A stretch of DNA of 64,000 bases from Jiella marina (GCF_024359545.1 NZ_JAKQZG010000004.1:310001-374000); one strand, 5' to 3'. Positions 7,806 through 17,466 are shown, counted from the first letter of the stretch. The notes: generated by a model not told the origin, from the letters alone. A program made the numbers and translations.

Positions 7806-8921
7806 TTGGCGCGCAGCCGCCGTCCCCAGAAAACCGACGCGCGCAGCCGTCCGGCCCGTGCCGCACGAGGCGATTCGCGCGGGGCCCGGGACGAGGCGGG
7901 CGCCGCGAAGGCGGCCAAACCTCAAGGGCGGGCAAAGGCACGGGACGAGGCGCCCGCCGAGCCACGTAGCCAGACGAACCGTCTCGAACTGGCCGCGCCG
8001 ATCGGCGAGCGCCCGCGTCTCCAAGCCCCGGTGATGCTGGTGGTGCGGCCGGGCGACGACTATGCCCTGATCGACACGGGAGACAGCGAGAAGCTCGAGC
8101 GATACGGGCCTCATTTCGTGCGCCGGCCGGAAAACCAGGCGATCTGGCCACGCCGCCTCGCCGCGGCCGAGTGGGACGCCGCCCATGCCGTGTTCTCGGG
8201 CGATACCGAGGAAGAGGGACTTGGCCGCTGGCGATTTCCCGGTGAGCCGCTGGGCGAGACCTGGCCGCTTTCGCATGACGATCTGTCCTATCTCGGCCGC
8301 TTCACCTCCTTCCGCCATGTCGGCGTGTTTCCCGAACAGGCCGAGCACTGGGCTTTCATGGAACGGCGCATCGCGGCCCGACTAGCAGCCGGCCGGCAGC
8401 CCCGCGTTCTGAACCTGTTTGGCTATACCGGCCTCGCTTCGCTGCTTGCTGCCCGCGCCGGTGCCGAGGTCACCCATGTGGATGCCTCCAAAAAGGCGAT
8501 CGCCTGGGCGCGGGAGAACCAGGAAGTCGCCGGCCTGCTCGACAAGCCGATCCGCTGGATCTGCGAGGATGCGGTGCGCTACGCCGAGCGGGAGGTGAAG
8601 CGCGGAAGTCGTTACGACATCATCCTTCTCGATCCGCCGAAATTCGGACGCGGTCCCAAGGGCGAGACCTGGGAGCTTTTCGAGGATCTGCCCTATCTCC
8701 TGGGGCTCACCCGGGCGCTTCTCGCCGAACCGGCGGATTCCGTCGTTCTGACGGCCTATTCGATCCGCGCCTCCTTCTATTCGCTCGGCGCCCTGATGGG
8801 CGAAGCGTTCCGGGGCCTTGGCGGGCGCATCGAAGCGGGCGAACTCTTGATTTCGGAAGCCGGAGAAGAACCCCGCCTCCTGTCCACATCGCTCTTCAGC
8901 CGCTGGATCGCCGATGACTGA
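7806..8921 (+). CDS. class I SAM-dependent rRNA methyltransferase (RlmI/YccW-like)
   Basis: A 371-residue protein: a basic Arg/Ala/Lys-rich leader of about 60 residues, then a methyltransferase core. SAM-binding NLFGYTGLASLLAARAGA, a VDASKKAIAWARENQ motif and the catalytic-loop LLDPPKFGRGPKGE define a class I Rossmann RNA methyltransferase of the RlmI/RlmK type, probably modifying 23S rRNA cytosine or guanine. The start is TTG 7806, with AGGAG 8 bases upstream; the open frame extends further upstream but overlaps the divergent coxG promoter. It overlaps the next gene by 8 bases, so the two are probably co-transcribed. Confidence 0.87.
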   Translation: MARSRRPQKTDARSRPARAARGDSRGARDEAGAAKAAKPQGRAKARDEAPAEPRSQTNRLELAAPIGERPRLQAPVMLVVRPGDDYALIDTGDSEKLERYGPHFVRRPENQAIWPRRLAAAEWDAAHAVFSGDTEEEGLGRWRFPGEPLGETWPLSHDDLSYLGRFTSFRHVGVFPEQAEHWAFMERRIAARLAAGRQPRVLNLFGYTGLASLLAARAGAEVTHVDASKKAIAWARENQEVAGLLDKPIRWICEDAVRYAEREVKRGSRYDIILLDPPKFGRGPKGETWELFEDLPYLLGLTRALLAEPADSVVLTAYSIRASFYSLGALMGEAFRGLGGRIEAGELLISEAGEEPRLLSTSLFSRWIADD

Positions 8922-9783
8922 CACCCACCGCAAGGACCTGCCGACTCCTCGCGCCATCGGCGCGCCGGGGCGGGTGAAGGAGGTCGCGAGCGCCGCCAAT
9001 CCGATCGTCAAGGATATTCGCGCGCTCTCCCAGAAGCGCCATCGCGACGAGACCGGACTGTTTCTGGTCGAGGGGCTGAAGCTCGTGCTCGACGGGCTCG
9101 AGGCCGGCTGGCAGTTGAAGACGCTGGTCGTCGCCAAGGCCGCGCTCGAAGGCGGCAGCGAGACCCTGATGCGGGCGGTCTCCCGCGCCGTGGCGCTCGG
9201 CACCGACGTTCTGGAAGCGAGCAACAAGGTTCTGGAGGCGATCACCCGGCGCGACAATCCGCAGACGGCGGTCGGCGTCTTCCAGAAGCAGTTGACGCCG
9301 CTCATGAAATTCGATCTGGCGGCGGGCCGTGTGGCCGTCGCCCTCGACCGGGTGCGCGATCCCGGCAATCTCGGGACCATCCTGCGTACGGCGGATGCCG
9401 CCGGCGCCGAGGCGGTGATCCTGATCGGCGACTGCGTCGATCCGTTTTCGCTGGAAACCGTCCGGGCGACGATGGGGTCGATCTTCGCGGTGCCGATCAT
9501 CCGGACGAAGGAAGCGGACTTCCTCGCCTGGCGGGCAGGCTTCCAGGGCAAGCTGTTCGGAACCCACATGACCGGCACGACCGACTATCGCGAGCCCGAT
9601 TATGGGGCCTCGGCGACGCTATTGATGATGGGCAACGAGCAGGCGGGGCTGACCGCCGGCCTTGCGGAAAGCTGCGACCTGCTGGTGCGCATTCCGCAGA
9701 TCGGGCGGGCCGACAGTCTCAATCTGGCGGTCGCGACCGGCATCATGCTCTTCGAGGCACGGCGGGGGGCACTCAGCCTGTGA
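8914..9783 (+). CDS. TrmH/SpoU-family RNA 2'-O-methyltransferase
   Basis: A 289-residue SPOUT methyltransferase. The N-terminal substrate-binding part (residues ~25-110, with HRDETGLFLVEGLKLV) precedes the knot. The three SpoU motifs are present: DPGNLGTILRTADAAGA, the LLMMGNEQAG loop, and IPQIGRADSLNLAVATGIMLFE. The family methylates the 2'-hydroxyl of a tRNA or 23S rRNA nucleotide using SAM. The ATG overlaps the upstream methyltransferase by 8 bases, and its own stop overlaps lspA by 4, indicating translational coupling in a three-gene unit. The target nucleotide cannot be named from sequence. Confidence 0.9.
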   Translation: MTDTHRKDLPTPRAIGAPGRVKEVASAANPIVKDIRALSQKRHRDETGLFLVEGLKLVLDGLEAGWQLKTLVVAKAALEGGSETLMRAVSRAVALGTDVLEASNKVLEAITRRDNPQTAVGVFQKQLTPLMKFDLAAGRVAVALDRVRDPGNLGTILRTADAAGAEAVILIGDCVDPFSLETVRATMGSIFAVPIIRTKEADFLAWRAGFQGKLFGTHMTGTTDYREPDYGASATLLMMGNEQAGLTAGLAESCDLLVRIPQIGRADSLNLAVATGIMLFEARRGALSL

Positions 9784-10277
9784 AACATCGTCTCCTCCTG
9801 ATCAATCTCCTCGTCGTTACCGTCGCGGTCGTTCTCGATCAGGCCATCAAGGCTCTTGTCGTGGCGACGATGGCCTTGGGCTCCGCCATCGAACTGCTGC
9901 CGTTTCTCGCGCTCTATCACGCGCGCAACACCGGCATCGCCTTCTCGATGTTCTCCGATTTCGGCGATATCGGACTGGCCCTTCTGTCCGGGACAGTTCT
10001 CGTCGTCGTCCTGATCCTGTGGGTGAAGACGCCGCGCGAGCGCAAACTCACGCATTTCAGCCTGGCGATCATCGTGGGCGGGGCGATCGGCAACCTCATC
10101 GACCGGATCAGCCTCGGCTATGTCGTGGACTACGTCTATTTCCATACGCCGCTCTTCGACTTCGCCGTCTTCAATCTGGCCGATGCCTTCATCACGGTGG
10201 GCGCGATCCTGATTCTGCTCGACGAATTCGTGCTCGTCCGCTTTTCCGCGCCTGACGGGGCAGAGAGACGCGATTGA
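9780..10277 (+). CDS. lspA: lipoprotein signal peptidase LspA
   Basis: Aspartyl protease of the inner membrane that removes signal peptides from prolipoproteins after diacylglyceryl transfer. At 165 residues it is the usual length and has four hydrophobic segments. Catalytic aspartates sit in GNLIDRISLGYVVDYV and NLADAFITVG, and the conserved Asn-containing RNTGIAFSM loop is present. It begins with GTG at 9780, overlapping the TrmH-family stop in a GTGA arrangement. Confidence 0.95.
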   Translation: MKHRLLLINLLVVTVAVVLDQAIKALVVATMALGSAIELLPFLALYHARNTGIAFSMFSDFGDIGLALLSGTVLVVVLILWVKTPRERKLTHFSLAIIVGGAIGNLIDRISLGYVVDYVYFHTPLFDFAVFNLADAFITVGAILILLDEFVLVRFSAPDGAERRD

Positions 10278-10335
10278 CAAGCCCGCGCTGCGCCCTTTCT
10301 GCCCTTCTTCGGTCCTTTAGGCTCGGGAGGCGGAT

Positions 10336-11328
10336 ATGGCGGAGCGGTTCAAGGCGATCCTGATTTCGCGGGACGAGGCGAAGAAGCAGTCTGTCGACGT
10401 GGTCGAGATGTCGCCCGACGAGCTGATGGATGGCGATGTCGACGTCCGTGTCGAGGCGACGACCGTCAATTACAAGGACGGGCTGGCGATCACAGGCAAA
10501 TCTCCCGTGGTGCGCCGCTGGCCGATGATTCCGGGCGTCGATCTGGCCGGGACCGTCGAGCGCTCCGACAATTCGCTCTGGAAGCCGGGCGACAAGGTCA
10601 TCCTCAATGGCTGGGGCGTGGGCGAGACCCATTACGGTGCCTATGCCGGGCTCGCGCGGCTCAAGAGCGAATGGCTGGTGCCAAGGCCTGAGCGGTTCTC
10701 AGCCCGTGACGCCATGATCATCGGCACGGCGGGCTACACGGCGATGCTCTCGGTTCTCGCGCTGGAGAAGGCCGGTCTTTCGCCGAAGCAGGGACCGGTC
10801 GTCGTGACCGGCGCGTCGGGCGGTGTCGGCTCGTTTGCGATCGCCCTTCTCGCCAAGCGCGGATGGGAGGTTCTCGCCGTTACCGGTCGCACGGCCGAGG
10901 CGGATTATCTGAAAGGTCTGGGGGCGGCGGAAATCGTCGACCGGGCCGAGCTCTCGGAACCCGGCAACCCTCTGGCCAAGGAACGCTGGATCGCGGCCGT
11001 CGATGCGGTCGGCAGCCACACGCTGGCCAATGTCCTGGCGGCGACGCGCTACAATGGCGTGGTCACGAGCTGTGGTCTTGCCCAGGGCATGGACCTGCCG
11101 ACGAGTGTCGCCCCCTTCATCCTGAGGGGCGTGACGCTTGTCGGGATCGACTCGGTCATGGCTTCGACCGAGAGGCGGGTTGAGGCGTGGCAGCGCCTTG
11201 CGGAGGATCTTGATCAGCAGGTGCTCGAATCGATCGCGAGCGATATCGGATTCGACGATCTCATCCCGACGGCGCAAGCCATCGTGGAGGGCAGGATTCG
11301 GGGCAGGGCGGTTGCGACGATCGGCTGA
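10336..11328 (+). CDS. acuI: acrylyl-CoA reductase AcuI / YhdH-type quinone oxidoreductase
   Basis: A 330-residue zinc-free medium-chain dehydrogenase of the YhdH/YhfP family. NYKDGLAITGKSPVVRRWPMIPGVDLAGTVE is split between the family's substrate and fold motifs in the first 75 residues; the NADPH site is VTGASGGVGSFA near residue 156. In Rhodobacter and Ruegeria, AcuI reduces acryloyl-CoA to propionyl-CoA and detoxifies acrylate from DMSP. No dmd or prp genes are nearby, so the role is inferred from family. The ATG follows GGGAGG. It lies 58 bases after lspA and may be read from the same transcript. Confidence 0.85.
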   Translation: MAERFKAILISRDEAKKQSVDVVEMSPDELMDGDVDVRVEATTVNYKDGLAITGKSPVVRRWPMIPGVDLAGTVERSDNSLWKPGDKVILNGWGVGETHYGAYAGLARLKSEWLVPRPERFSARDAMIIGTAGYTAMLSVLALEKAGLSPKQGPVVVTGASGGVGSFAIALLAKRGWEVLAVTGRTAEADYLKGLGAAEIVDRAELSEPGNPLAKERWIAAVDAVGSHTLANVLAATRYNGVVTSCGLAQGMDLPTSVAPFILRGVTLVGIDSVMASTERRVEAWQRLAEDLDQQVLESIASDIGFDDLIPTAQAIVEGRIRGRAVATIG

Positions 11329-11533
11329 TCGGCATCGCGGGAGGCGGTCTCGCCAACCACGCTCTTGCGGCCACAATGCGCTTTCCTGCAAGACGATTCG
11401 GTAGCTAAGCGCTCTTTATGCCCTTGTCTCCGGGGCTTTCGTACCTTCATAATGTGGCGAACCCGGTCACGAAACCGTTGCCGAAACTTCGTAGAGGCGT
11501 AACGCGAAAGCTGTCGGGTCGAGGGAGAAGACG

Positions 11534-12529
11534 ATGGTCGCTCAGAGCATCGGGGTTGCGCAGGGCACGCGTGGTCTCCGAGATCAGGAGCTCGATGAGG
11601 ATGGAAGCCGAGAACTGATCGGCCAGTCCTCTCAGGGTCTGGCCCGAAAGGAATTGGGCTCCGAAGAAGGCCCGCGCGGCCTGGGTGCGATGCAGGCGAA
11701 AATGTTGCATTTCGTTCGCCGTTTCGACTCCGCATCGCCCTTGCTCGGCCGGATCGGGAATCTCGAGGTGCGGCTGGCGCGCAATGCAGCCGAAGTGAAA
11801 GCCGCCCAGCAGCTTCGCTATCACGTCTTCTATGAGGAGATGAGCGCGCAGCCCTCCAAGCTTCAGAGGATGACGCGGCGCGACCGCGATTCCTTCGATC
11901 GCTATTGCGACCATCTCCTCGTCATCGACAACGACCGGACGGGCGCAATCGGAGACCGGATTGTCGGCACCTACCGCCTGATGCAGGGCGACAGGGCCGC
12001 GCTTGCCGGTGGTTTCTACACTGCGCAGGAATTCGACATTGCGCCGATGCTGGCCCGCCACAAGGGCCGCCGCTTTCTCGAACTCGGCCGGTCCTGTGTC
12101 CTGAAGGATTATCGCGGCAAGCGCACGGTGGAACTTCTGTGGCAGGGCATCTGGGCCTATGTGCTGCGCCACGACATCGACGTTCTGTTCGGCTGCGCCT
12201 CCCTGTCCGGTACCGATGCCAAGGCGCTGGCGGCTCCCCTTGCCTTCCTGCAGGCGAATGCGGCGGCCCCGGCGGAATGGCGCGTGCGCGCGCACGCCCA
12301 TTGCGGGACCTTCTTCGATACCGCAGCGGACACGGATCCGCGTCGCGCGCTGGCCGTGCTTCCGCCGCTCTTGAAAGGCTATCTGCGGCTCGGCGGCTAT
12401 GTCGGCGAGGGAGCCGTTGTCGACCATCAGTTCGGCACGACGGACGTCCTGATCGTGTTACCGCGCGAGAACATCAATCCGCGCTATGTCGGCTATTACG
12501 GAGCCGATGCGGGGCGCTTCGCCGCCTAG
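11534..12529 (+). CDS. olsB: L-ornithine N-alpha-acyltransferase OlsB (GNAT-like acyltransferase)
   Basis: Transfers a 3-hydroxyacyl group from ACP to ornithine, the first step of ornithine-lipid synthesis, a phosphate-free membrane lipid common in rhizobia. The core begins near residue 70 with LEVRLARNAAEVKAAQQLRY and continues with VFYEEM, IVGTYRLM, FLELGRSCVLKDYRG and LFGCASLSGTD, all typical of OlsB/hemolysin-like acyltransferases. At 331 residues it is slightly longer than usual: the first ~55 residues are unconserved, so a later ATG at 11690 is possible, although ATG 11534 has GGGAG upstream. No olsA is in the window. It converges with the ammonium-channel fusion gene. Confidence 0.85.
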   Translation: MVAQSIGVAQGTRGLRDQELDEDGSRELIGQSSQGLARKELGSEEGPRGLGAMQAKMLHFVRRFDSASPLLGRIGNLEVRLARNAAEVKAAQQLRYHVFYEEMSAQPSKLQRMTRRDRDSFDRYCDHLLVIDNDRTGAIGDRIVGTYRLMQGDRAALAGGFYTAQEFDIAPMLARHKGRRFLELGRSCVLKDYRGKRTVELLWQGIWAYVLRHDIDVLFGCASLSGTDAKALAAPLAFLQANAAAPAEWRVRAHAHCGTFFDTAADTDPRRALAVLPPLLKGYLRLGGYVGEGAVVDHQFGTTDVLIVLPRENINPRYVGYYGADAGRFAA

Positions 12530-12626
12530 CTGGCGGCAGGCTGCATTCCTCTTTCGTCAGCCGGCCCGCTCCCTGCATGAGGGCAGACCGGGATCGCTCG
12601 CCCGAAGATCTGCCCAGAGCAACACG

Positions 12627-15600
12627 TCAGGCGAGCGCGGCGCGTCGGATGGCGTCGCCCTCCCGCTGCTTGCCCTTGATCTCGCGCAGCAGTTCACCGA
12701 GGGCCCCGTCGATGTCGCGCAGGACCTCGTCGGAGGGGAGCGGTCTGGAGAACAGATAGCCCTGCACCTCGTCGCAGCCGCGGCCGGCGAGAATCGCCAG
12801 TTGTTCGGCGGTTTCCACGCCCTCAGCGACGATCGCCAGCTTGAGGGCGCGGCCGAGATCCATCACCGCGTCGGCGATCGCCAGCGAACTCTCGTCCGCC
12901 GTCATGTTGGAGATGAAGCTGCGATCGATCTTGATCGTGTCGAAGGGGAAGGTGCGCAGATAGCTGAGCGACGAGTAGCCGGTGCCGAAATCGTCCAGTG
13001 CCAGGCGCACGCCGCGGCGCTTCAGCGCCTTCAGGATCGCGAGCGCCCTGTCTCTGTCCTCGACGAGGATGCTCTCGGTCAATTCGAGTTCGAAATCCTC
13101 CGGCGGAAAGCCCGCTTCGTCCAGCATGGCCAGCACGTTCTCGACGAAACCGCGATTGCGGAGCTGGTGACCGCTGACATTGACGCTGATCCGCGCACCG
13201 CCGAGCCTCTCGAGGCTCTGACGGCAGGCTTCGCGGATCACCCAACTGCCGATCTCCTCGATCTTTCCGGACTGTTCGGCGATCGGAATGAAGATCGCCG
13301 GGCTGATCAGGCCGCGCTTGGGATGGTCCCAGCGCGCCAGAACCTCGTAGCTTTCCACGATGCCGCTCTTCAGCCCGACACGGGGCTGGAAGCACAGGAA
13401 CAATTCGTCATTGGCCACGGCTTGGGCGAGGTCCGCCTCGAGCTCGCGCCGCACCTTCAGTTCCGTATCCATGCCGGGTTCGAAGCCGGCGAAGGTGTTC
13501 CGGCCGCTGCGCTTGGCGTGATAGAGGGCAACGTCGGCGCGTGAGATGATCGTTTCCGGATCGACCGCATCGCGCGGCGCAAGCGCGAAGCCGGCGCTGG
13601 CGCCGGGACGCAGGCGGACCCCATGGCCCACATTCAGCGGGTTTCCCAAAGCCCGCACGACCCGGTAGGCGAGATCGGCCACCTGATTGCTGAAGGACAC
13701 CTTCGGGATGATGATGGCGAATTCGTCGCCACCCAGCCGGGCGATGATTCCGCTGTCCCCAACCGTCTGGCGAAGTCGGTCGGCCGTTACCGTCAGGACC
13801 GTGTCGCCTGCCGGGTGGCCATAGAGATCGTTGATATCCTTGAAGCGGTCCAGATCCAGCGTGATCAGCGCGGCCAGCTGCTTTTTCTCCTTGGCCAATT
13901 CCACCGTCTTCTCCAGATGGCTGGTAAAGAGGATCCGGTTGGGCAGGCCCGTCAGGGCATCGTGATGGGCGGAGAAGCGAAGCTTTTCTTCTGCCGCCTT
14001 GCGTTCTGAGAGGTCGACGAAGGCCATGACCTTGGCCTTGATGCCACGAATCTCGATCTCGCGGGAACGCACTTCCACCGGAATGAGCGCCCCGTCGCGG
14101 CGGTACAGATCCACCTCGAAGGCCTTGGTCTGCTCGTCCTCGATGACGAGTTTGAGGACCTCGCGCTGGTTGGCCGCCACCAGATCGGCGACCGGCAGGC
14201 CCTTCAGCCGTCCATTCACTTCGCCGACAAGACGGGCAAGGGCTGCGTTGGTGTCGACAATCCGATCCTCGACCACCACGGCGAGACCCTCGAAGGCGGC
14301 GTCGGCGATCGCCGTGAGCCTTTCCGCTTCGCGACGGGCCGCCTGCAGCGTCTCCTTGTGGCGGCGGGCGGTCTCGGAATTCTCGATCCCGTCGAGAAAT
14401 GCGTTGAACAGGCGCGTGACGCGCTCGGACTCGTCGCCTGCCTCGACGGGAAGTCGGTGGCTGAGATTCACCTTTCCGCTGATGATCTCCTCGAGCGCGG
14501 TCTCCATGTTGCCAATGCCGAGGGTGGTGTCGTGCTCGGCCTGGTTCAGGCCGCGTTCCTCGTCGGCGGCGCTGACGCGGATCGGCTTGACCCGGTCGAT
14601 GAGCTTGAAGAAGCCGAAGGCCAGCGGGAAGACCCAGAGGAAGTTGATACCCGCCCCCGCACTCTGGAGCGCGAGCTGGGTCAGGCGGTCCTGAGCCGGC
14701 AGCAGCTCGACCGGCGCGAGCAGGGCGAGACCAAGGGTGCCCGTGATGCCGGCAAAGCCATGACAGCCGATGGCGCCCACGGCGTCGTCAATCTTGCAGC
14801 GCTCGACGAGATCATTGCCGCACAAGGCCACCAGCCCGCCGAGAAAGCCCAACGCCATCGCGCCCGATCCGCCGACCAGATGGCATCCGGCGGTGATCGC
14901 CACCAGCCCGCCGATCATGCCGCAGACCGGTTTTTCGGGGAGGGTCAGACCATCCCTGTAGAGGCCGTAGAGATAACCGATCGTGCCGCCGGCGCCGGCC
15001 GCCAGAACGGTGTTGGCGACGATGTGGGCGATATCCGGCGAAGCGGTGATGGTCGAGCCACCATTGAAGCCGATCCAGCCGACGAAGATGATCATCGCCC
15101 CGGCCGTGGCGAGAACGGCGCTGTGCCCGGGAATGCGCCGCGCCGTGCCATCCGGCTGGAATCGGCCAATGCGCGGCCCGAGCACGATGCAGGCAGCGAG
15201 CGAAATCCACGCCCCCGTCGAATGGACGACGGTCGAGCCGGCGAAGTCGACAAAGCCCATATTGGCAAGAAAGGCCGATGAGCTGGGGCCGAGGGCGGCG
15301 CCCCAGGCCCAATGGGTGAAGATCGGGTAGATAAAGGCGGCAATGAAGACCGTGGTCAGCCCGTAGACGGAGAGCCGCAATCGCTCTGCCGCCGCGCCCG
15401 AGACGATGGTGGCAGCCGTGCCGCAGAACATCACCTGGAAGGCGAAGAATGCATATTCACTGCTGCTTACGTTGTTGAGGAAAGCAAAGCGCAGCTCGTT
15501 GCCGAAGCCCCAGCCGGAATCCCGACCGAAGGCCAGCATGAAGCCGACCGCAGCAAATGCGACGATGGAGAGGAGCAGGTCGAGAACGTTCTTCTGGGCG

Positions 15601-15806
15601 ACATTGACCGAGTTCTTCGAACGAACGAGGCCGGCTTCGAGAAGCATGAAGCCCATCTGCATCAGCAACACGAGCGCCGCCGACGTCAGGACCCAGACAT
15701 AGATGTCGGGAGCCGGAAGCGCGCTGGTCGGCTCGAGGACTTCGGACGCTTCGCCTCGAACGGGAAAGGTCAAGAGAATGGTCGCGCAAGCTACAGATCG
15801 CCGCAT
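12627..15806 (-). CDS. ammonium channel fused to PAS-GGDEF-EAL (c-di-GMP signalling)
   Basis: A 1059-residue fusion. Residues 1-21 resemble a signal peptide. Residues ~32-425 form a complete Amt/MEP channel; the twin pore histidines are probably His195 (VVHSTGAW) and His349 (GCHGFAG), and it ends with the usual Amt tail EERGLNQAEH. Residues ~430-500 look like a HAMP or coiled-coil connector, ~495-605 a PAS domain, ~610-780 a diguanylate cyclase with intact GGDEF at 692-696, and ~790-1040 a phosphodiesterase (EVL in place of EAL at 821-823, plus ELTES and DDFGTGYSSL). It probably senses or transports ammonium and adjusts c-di-GMP. No glnK gene adjoins it. The net enzymatic direction cannot be told from sequence. 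Confidence 0.9.
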   Translation of the reverse strand: MRRSVACATILLTFPVRGEASEVLEPTSALPAPDIYVWVLTSAALVLLMQMGFMLLEAGLVRSKNSVNVAQKNVLDLLLSIVAFAAVGFMLAFGRDSGWGFGNELRFAFLNNVSSSEYAFFAFQVMFCGTAATIVSGAAAERLRLSVYGLTTVFIAAFIYPIFTHWAWGAALGPSSSAFLANMGFVDFAGSTVVHSTGAWISLAACIVLGPRIGRFQPDGTARRIPGHSAVLATAGAMIIFVGWIGFNGGSTITASPDIAHIVANTVLAAGAGGTIGYLYGLYRDGLTLPEKPVCGMIGGLVAITAGCHLVGGSGAMALGFLGGLVALCGNDLVERCKIDDAVGAIGCHGFAGITGTLGLALLAPVELLPAQDRLTQLALQSAGAGINFLWVFPLAFGFFKLIDRVKPIRVSAADEERGLNQAEHDTTLGIGNMETALEEIISGKVNLSHRLPVEAGDESERVTRLFNAFLDGIENSETARRHKETLQAARREAERLTAIADAAFEGLAVVVEDRIVDTNAALARLVGEVNGRLKGLPVADLVAANQREVLKLVIEDEQTKAFEVDLYRRDGALIPVEVRSREIEIRGIKAKVMAFVDLSERKAAEEKLRFSAHHDALTGLPNRILFTSHLEKTVELAKEKKQLAALITLDLDRFKDINDLYGHPAGDTVLTVTADRLRQTVGDSGIIARLGGDEFAIIIPKVSFSNQVADLAYRVVRALGNPLNVGHGVRLRPGASAGFALAPRDAVDPETIISRADVALYHAKRSGRNTFAGFEPGMDTELKVRRELEADLAQAVANDELFLCFQPRVGLKSGIVESYEVLARWDHPKRGLISPAIFIPIAEQSGKIEEIGSWVIREACRQSLERLGGARISVNVSGHQLRNRGFVENVLAMLDEAGFPPEDFELELTESILVEDRDRALAILKALKRRGVRLALDDFGTGYSSLSYLRTFPFDTIKIDRSFISNMTADESSLAIADAVMDLGRALKLAIVAEGVETAEQLAILAGRGCDEVQGYLFSRPLPSDEVLRDIDGALGELLREIKGKQREGDAIRRAALA

Positions 15807-16128
15807 GAACGTGTTCCCGCGAGAAGTTCAACCTGTTCGATAAAATGGCTGCCTTATTAATCAAATCTGAAAATTCGCCGCTTTCGGTCCTGTTTTCAAA
15901 AATTTCGTTTGTAACCATTGCCCATCGGACACTCTCCGAGGGGGCTGGGAGGATTAAGGCGGAGCGAACCCGTCATCGCGGGGCCGTCGAGGCGGATGAG
16001 CCGGACTGATTCGGAGCAGCGGGGCGACTTTTTCGATAACCTGGATGCGCGACCCCATTATTCGTTCGTTTCGAGCGCCACGTCTTCGATGTCACTCCGC
16101 CTGTGGCTGTCCGCGGGGACGGCGGCGC
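15807..16128. other. gene-free stretch upstream of the ammonium-channel fusion
   Basis: About 320 bases without a credible gene. The part nearest the fusion gene (15838-15915) is clearly AT-richer than its surroundings and should hold its promoter; a weak candidate on the minus strand is TTGATT (15859-15864), 16-nt spacer, TATCGA (15837-15842). I looked for a -24/-12 sigma-54 element, as often found before ammonium transporter genes, and saw none. The rest is featureless. Confidence 0.4.
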
Positions 16129-17040
16129 TCATTGAGCGGTCGGTTGGGGACCCGGCCCATGAGCGTCGATCGCTTTCCGCATCGCCCTGACGAGTGCCGG
16201 CGTGGTGCCACAGCAACCGCCGACGATCCGGGCGCCAAGTTCGACCGCTCGCAGGGCATAGGCTGCCATCTCTTCCGCCGCCACTTCGTAGACGGCTCGG
16301 CCATCGACCAGCCGAGGCAGGCCGCAGTTCGCCTTGAGGGCAAGAGGGCTCCGGCTGTTCCTGGCGAGTTCGATACCCGCCGTCAGGGTTTCAGCAAGGC
16401 CGGCTCCGCAATTGGCCCCGATGGCGACCGGCGCCGGGTCGAGCTGTTCAAGCGCGGTGCGAAAGGCGCTCGGAGAAACGCCGGTGGCTGTCCGGCCGGC
16501 GCGTTCGAAGCTCGCCGTGACGACAAAGGGCAAGTCGCAGGCGATAGCCGCTCTGGCCGCGGCCAGAGCCTCTTCGACGGTCGCAATGGTCTCGATCCAG
16601 ACCAGATCGGCGCCACCGGCCTTCAATCCCGCAATCTGCTCCGCGAAGGCTTCGCTCGCCGCCTTGATTGAAAGCGTCCCGTGCGGAGCAACACCAAGAC
16701 CGGTCGGGCCGACCGACCCTGCAACGGCTATGATCCGGTCCGAGCGGTCCGCCACGTCGCGGGCGAGCGCGGCCGCGCATCGGTTGAGCGCAAAAGCCTC
16801 TCCTTGGGCATTCCAGGGCCAGAGCCGAAAACGATTGGCCCCAAAGGAACAGGTGAGAATGATGTCCGAACCGTTGGCGACGAAGGCGCTGTGCAAGGCG
16901 GCGATCCGCTCGGGATGACGGGTCAGCCACGTTTCAGGAGCGACACCGGGCGTAAGTCCGACTTCGAAGAGGTTGGTGGCCATCGCACCGTCGGCCAGGA
17001 GTGCCGGTTGGCGCAGGAGACCGGCGAGTCGGTCAGACAT
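16129..17040 (-). CDS. homocysteine S-methyltransferase family protein (possible betaine-homocysteine methyltransferase)
   Basis: A 303-residue TIM-barrel zinc methyltransferase. The three zinc-binding cysteines are visible in GANCG and GGCCGTT, and the LADGAMATNL start and NGSDIILTCSFGANRFRL block are typical. The family moves a methyl group from S-methylmethionine, betaine or a corrinoid protein to homocysteine, making methionine. The nearby glycine betaine importer (17533-20797) makes betaine a reasonable donor, but this rests on context. It is transcribed in the same direction as the importer, but an oppositely oriented small gene lies between them, so it needs its own promoter in 17041-17220. 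Confidence 0.83.
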   Translation of the reverse strand: MSDRLAGLLRQPALLADGAMATNLFEVGLTPGVAPETWLTRHPERIAALHSAFVANGSDIILTCSFGANRFRLWPWNAQGEAFALNRCAAALARDVADRSDRIIAVAGSVGPTGLGVAPHGTLSIKAASEAFAEQIAGLKAGGADLVWIETIATVEEALAAARAAIACDLPFVVTASFERAGRTATGVSPSAFRTALEQLDPAPVAIGANCGAGLAETLTAGIELARNSRSPLALKANCGLPRLVDGRAVYEVAAEEMAAYALRAVELGARIVGGCCGTTPALVRAMRKAIDAHGPGPQPTAQ

Positions 17041-17220
17041 CGGAGAGGTCCCGTTCTTGCAGATCCTGTGGAGGGTCGGCAGGTGAGTTCAACCTGAACT
17101 TCGCCGGCAAGCTTCGCGCCAGCTTGCAGTGCTCAGATTTCCGCAAATGAGGCGGCAAGAAGGCGGCCACGCCGCTGGGTCAGGCCGCTCGCCGGAGTGT
17201 TCTGCTAGGAGATTCTCGCC

Positions 17221-17466
17221 GTGTTCGACCGATCCGTGAAGCGTCTGGAGGATCCGGAAGTGGTCACCGCGCTGATTCGAAGCCTTCTCGAAGCCGGCTA
17301 CGAGCGCGAGACGATCGAGACCGCGCTGATCAGACAGGCGCCGGTCGATCTCGATCTGCTGGCGGATTGTTACCTTCGCCTGACAATGGCCAGCGCCGCA
17401 CTCGCGCAGGCCGCCGAGGAGCACTCCGAAAACGCGGCGCATATCCGGCAGCGTTCGGCGGCATAA
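17221..17466 (+). CDS. small conserved-looking helical protein, function unknown
   Basis: An 81-residue protein I do not recognise. It starts with GTG at 17221 behind TAGGAGA at ideal spacing, which is the main reason to accept it. The sequence is predicted to be all-helical and acidic (LEDPEVVTALIRSLLEAGYERETIETAL), with one Cys and no signal peptide or membrane segment. It stands alone on the plus strand between proV and the homocysteine methyltransferase. A role linked to betaine metabolism is possible only by position. Confidence 0.6.
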   Translation: MFDRSVKRLEDPEVVTALIRSLLEAGYERETIETALIRQAPVDLDLLADCYLRLTMASAALAQAAEEHSENAAHIRQRSAA

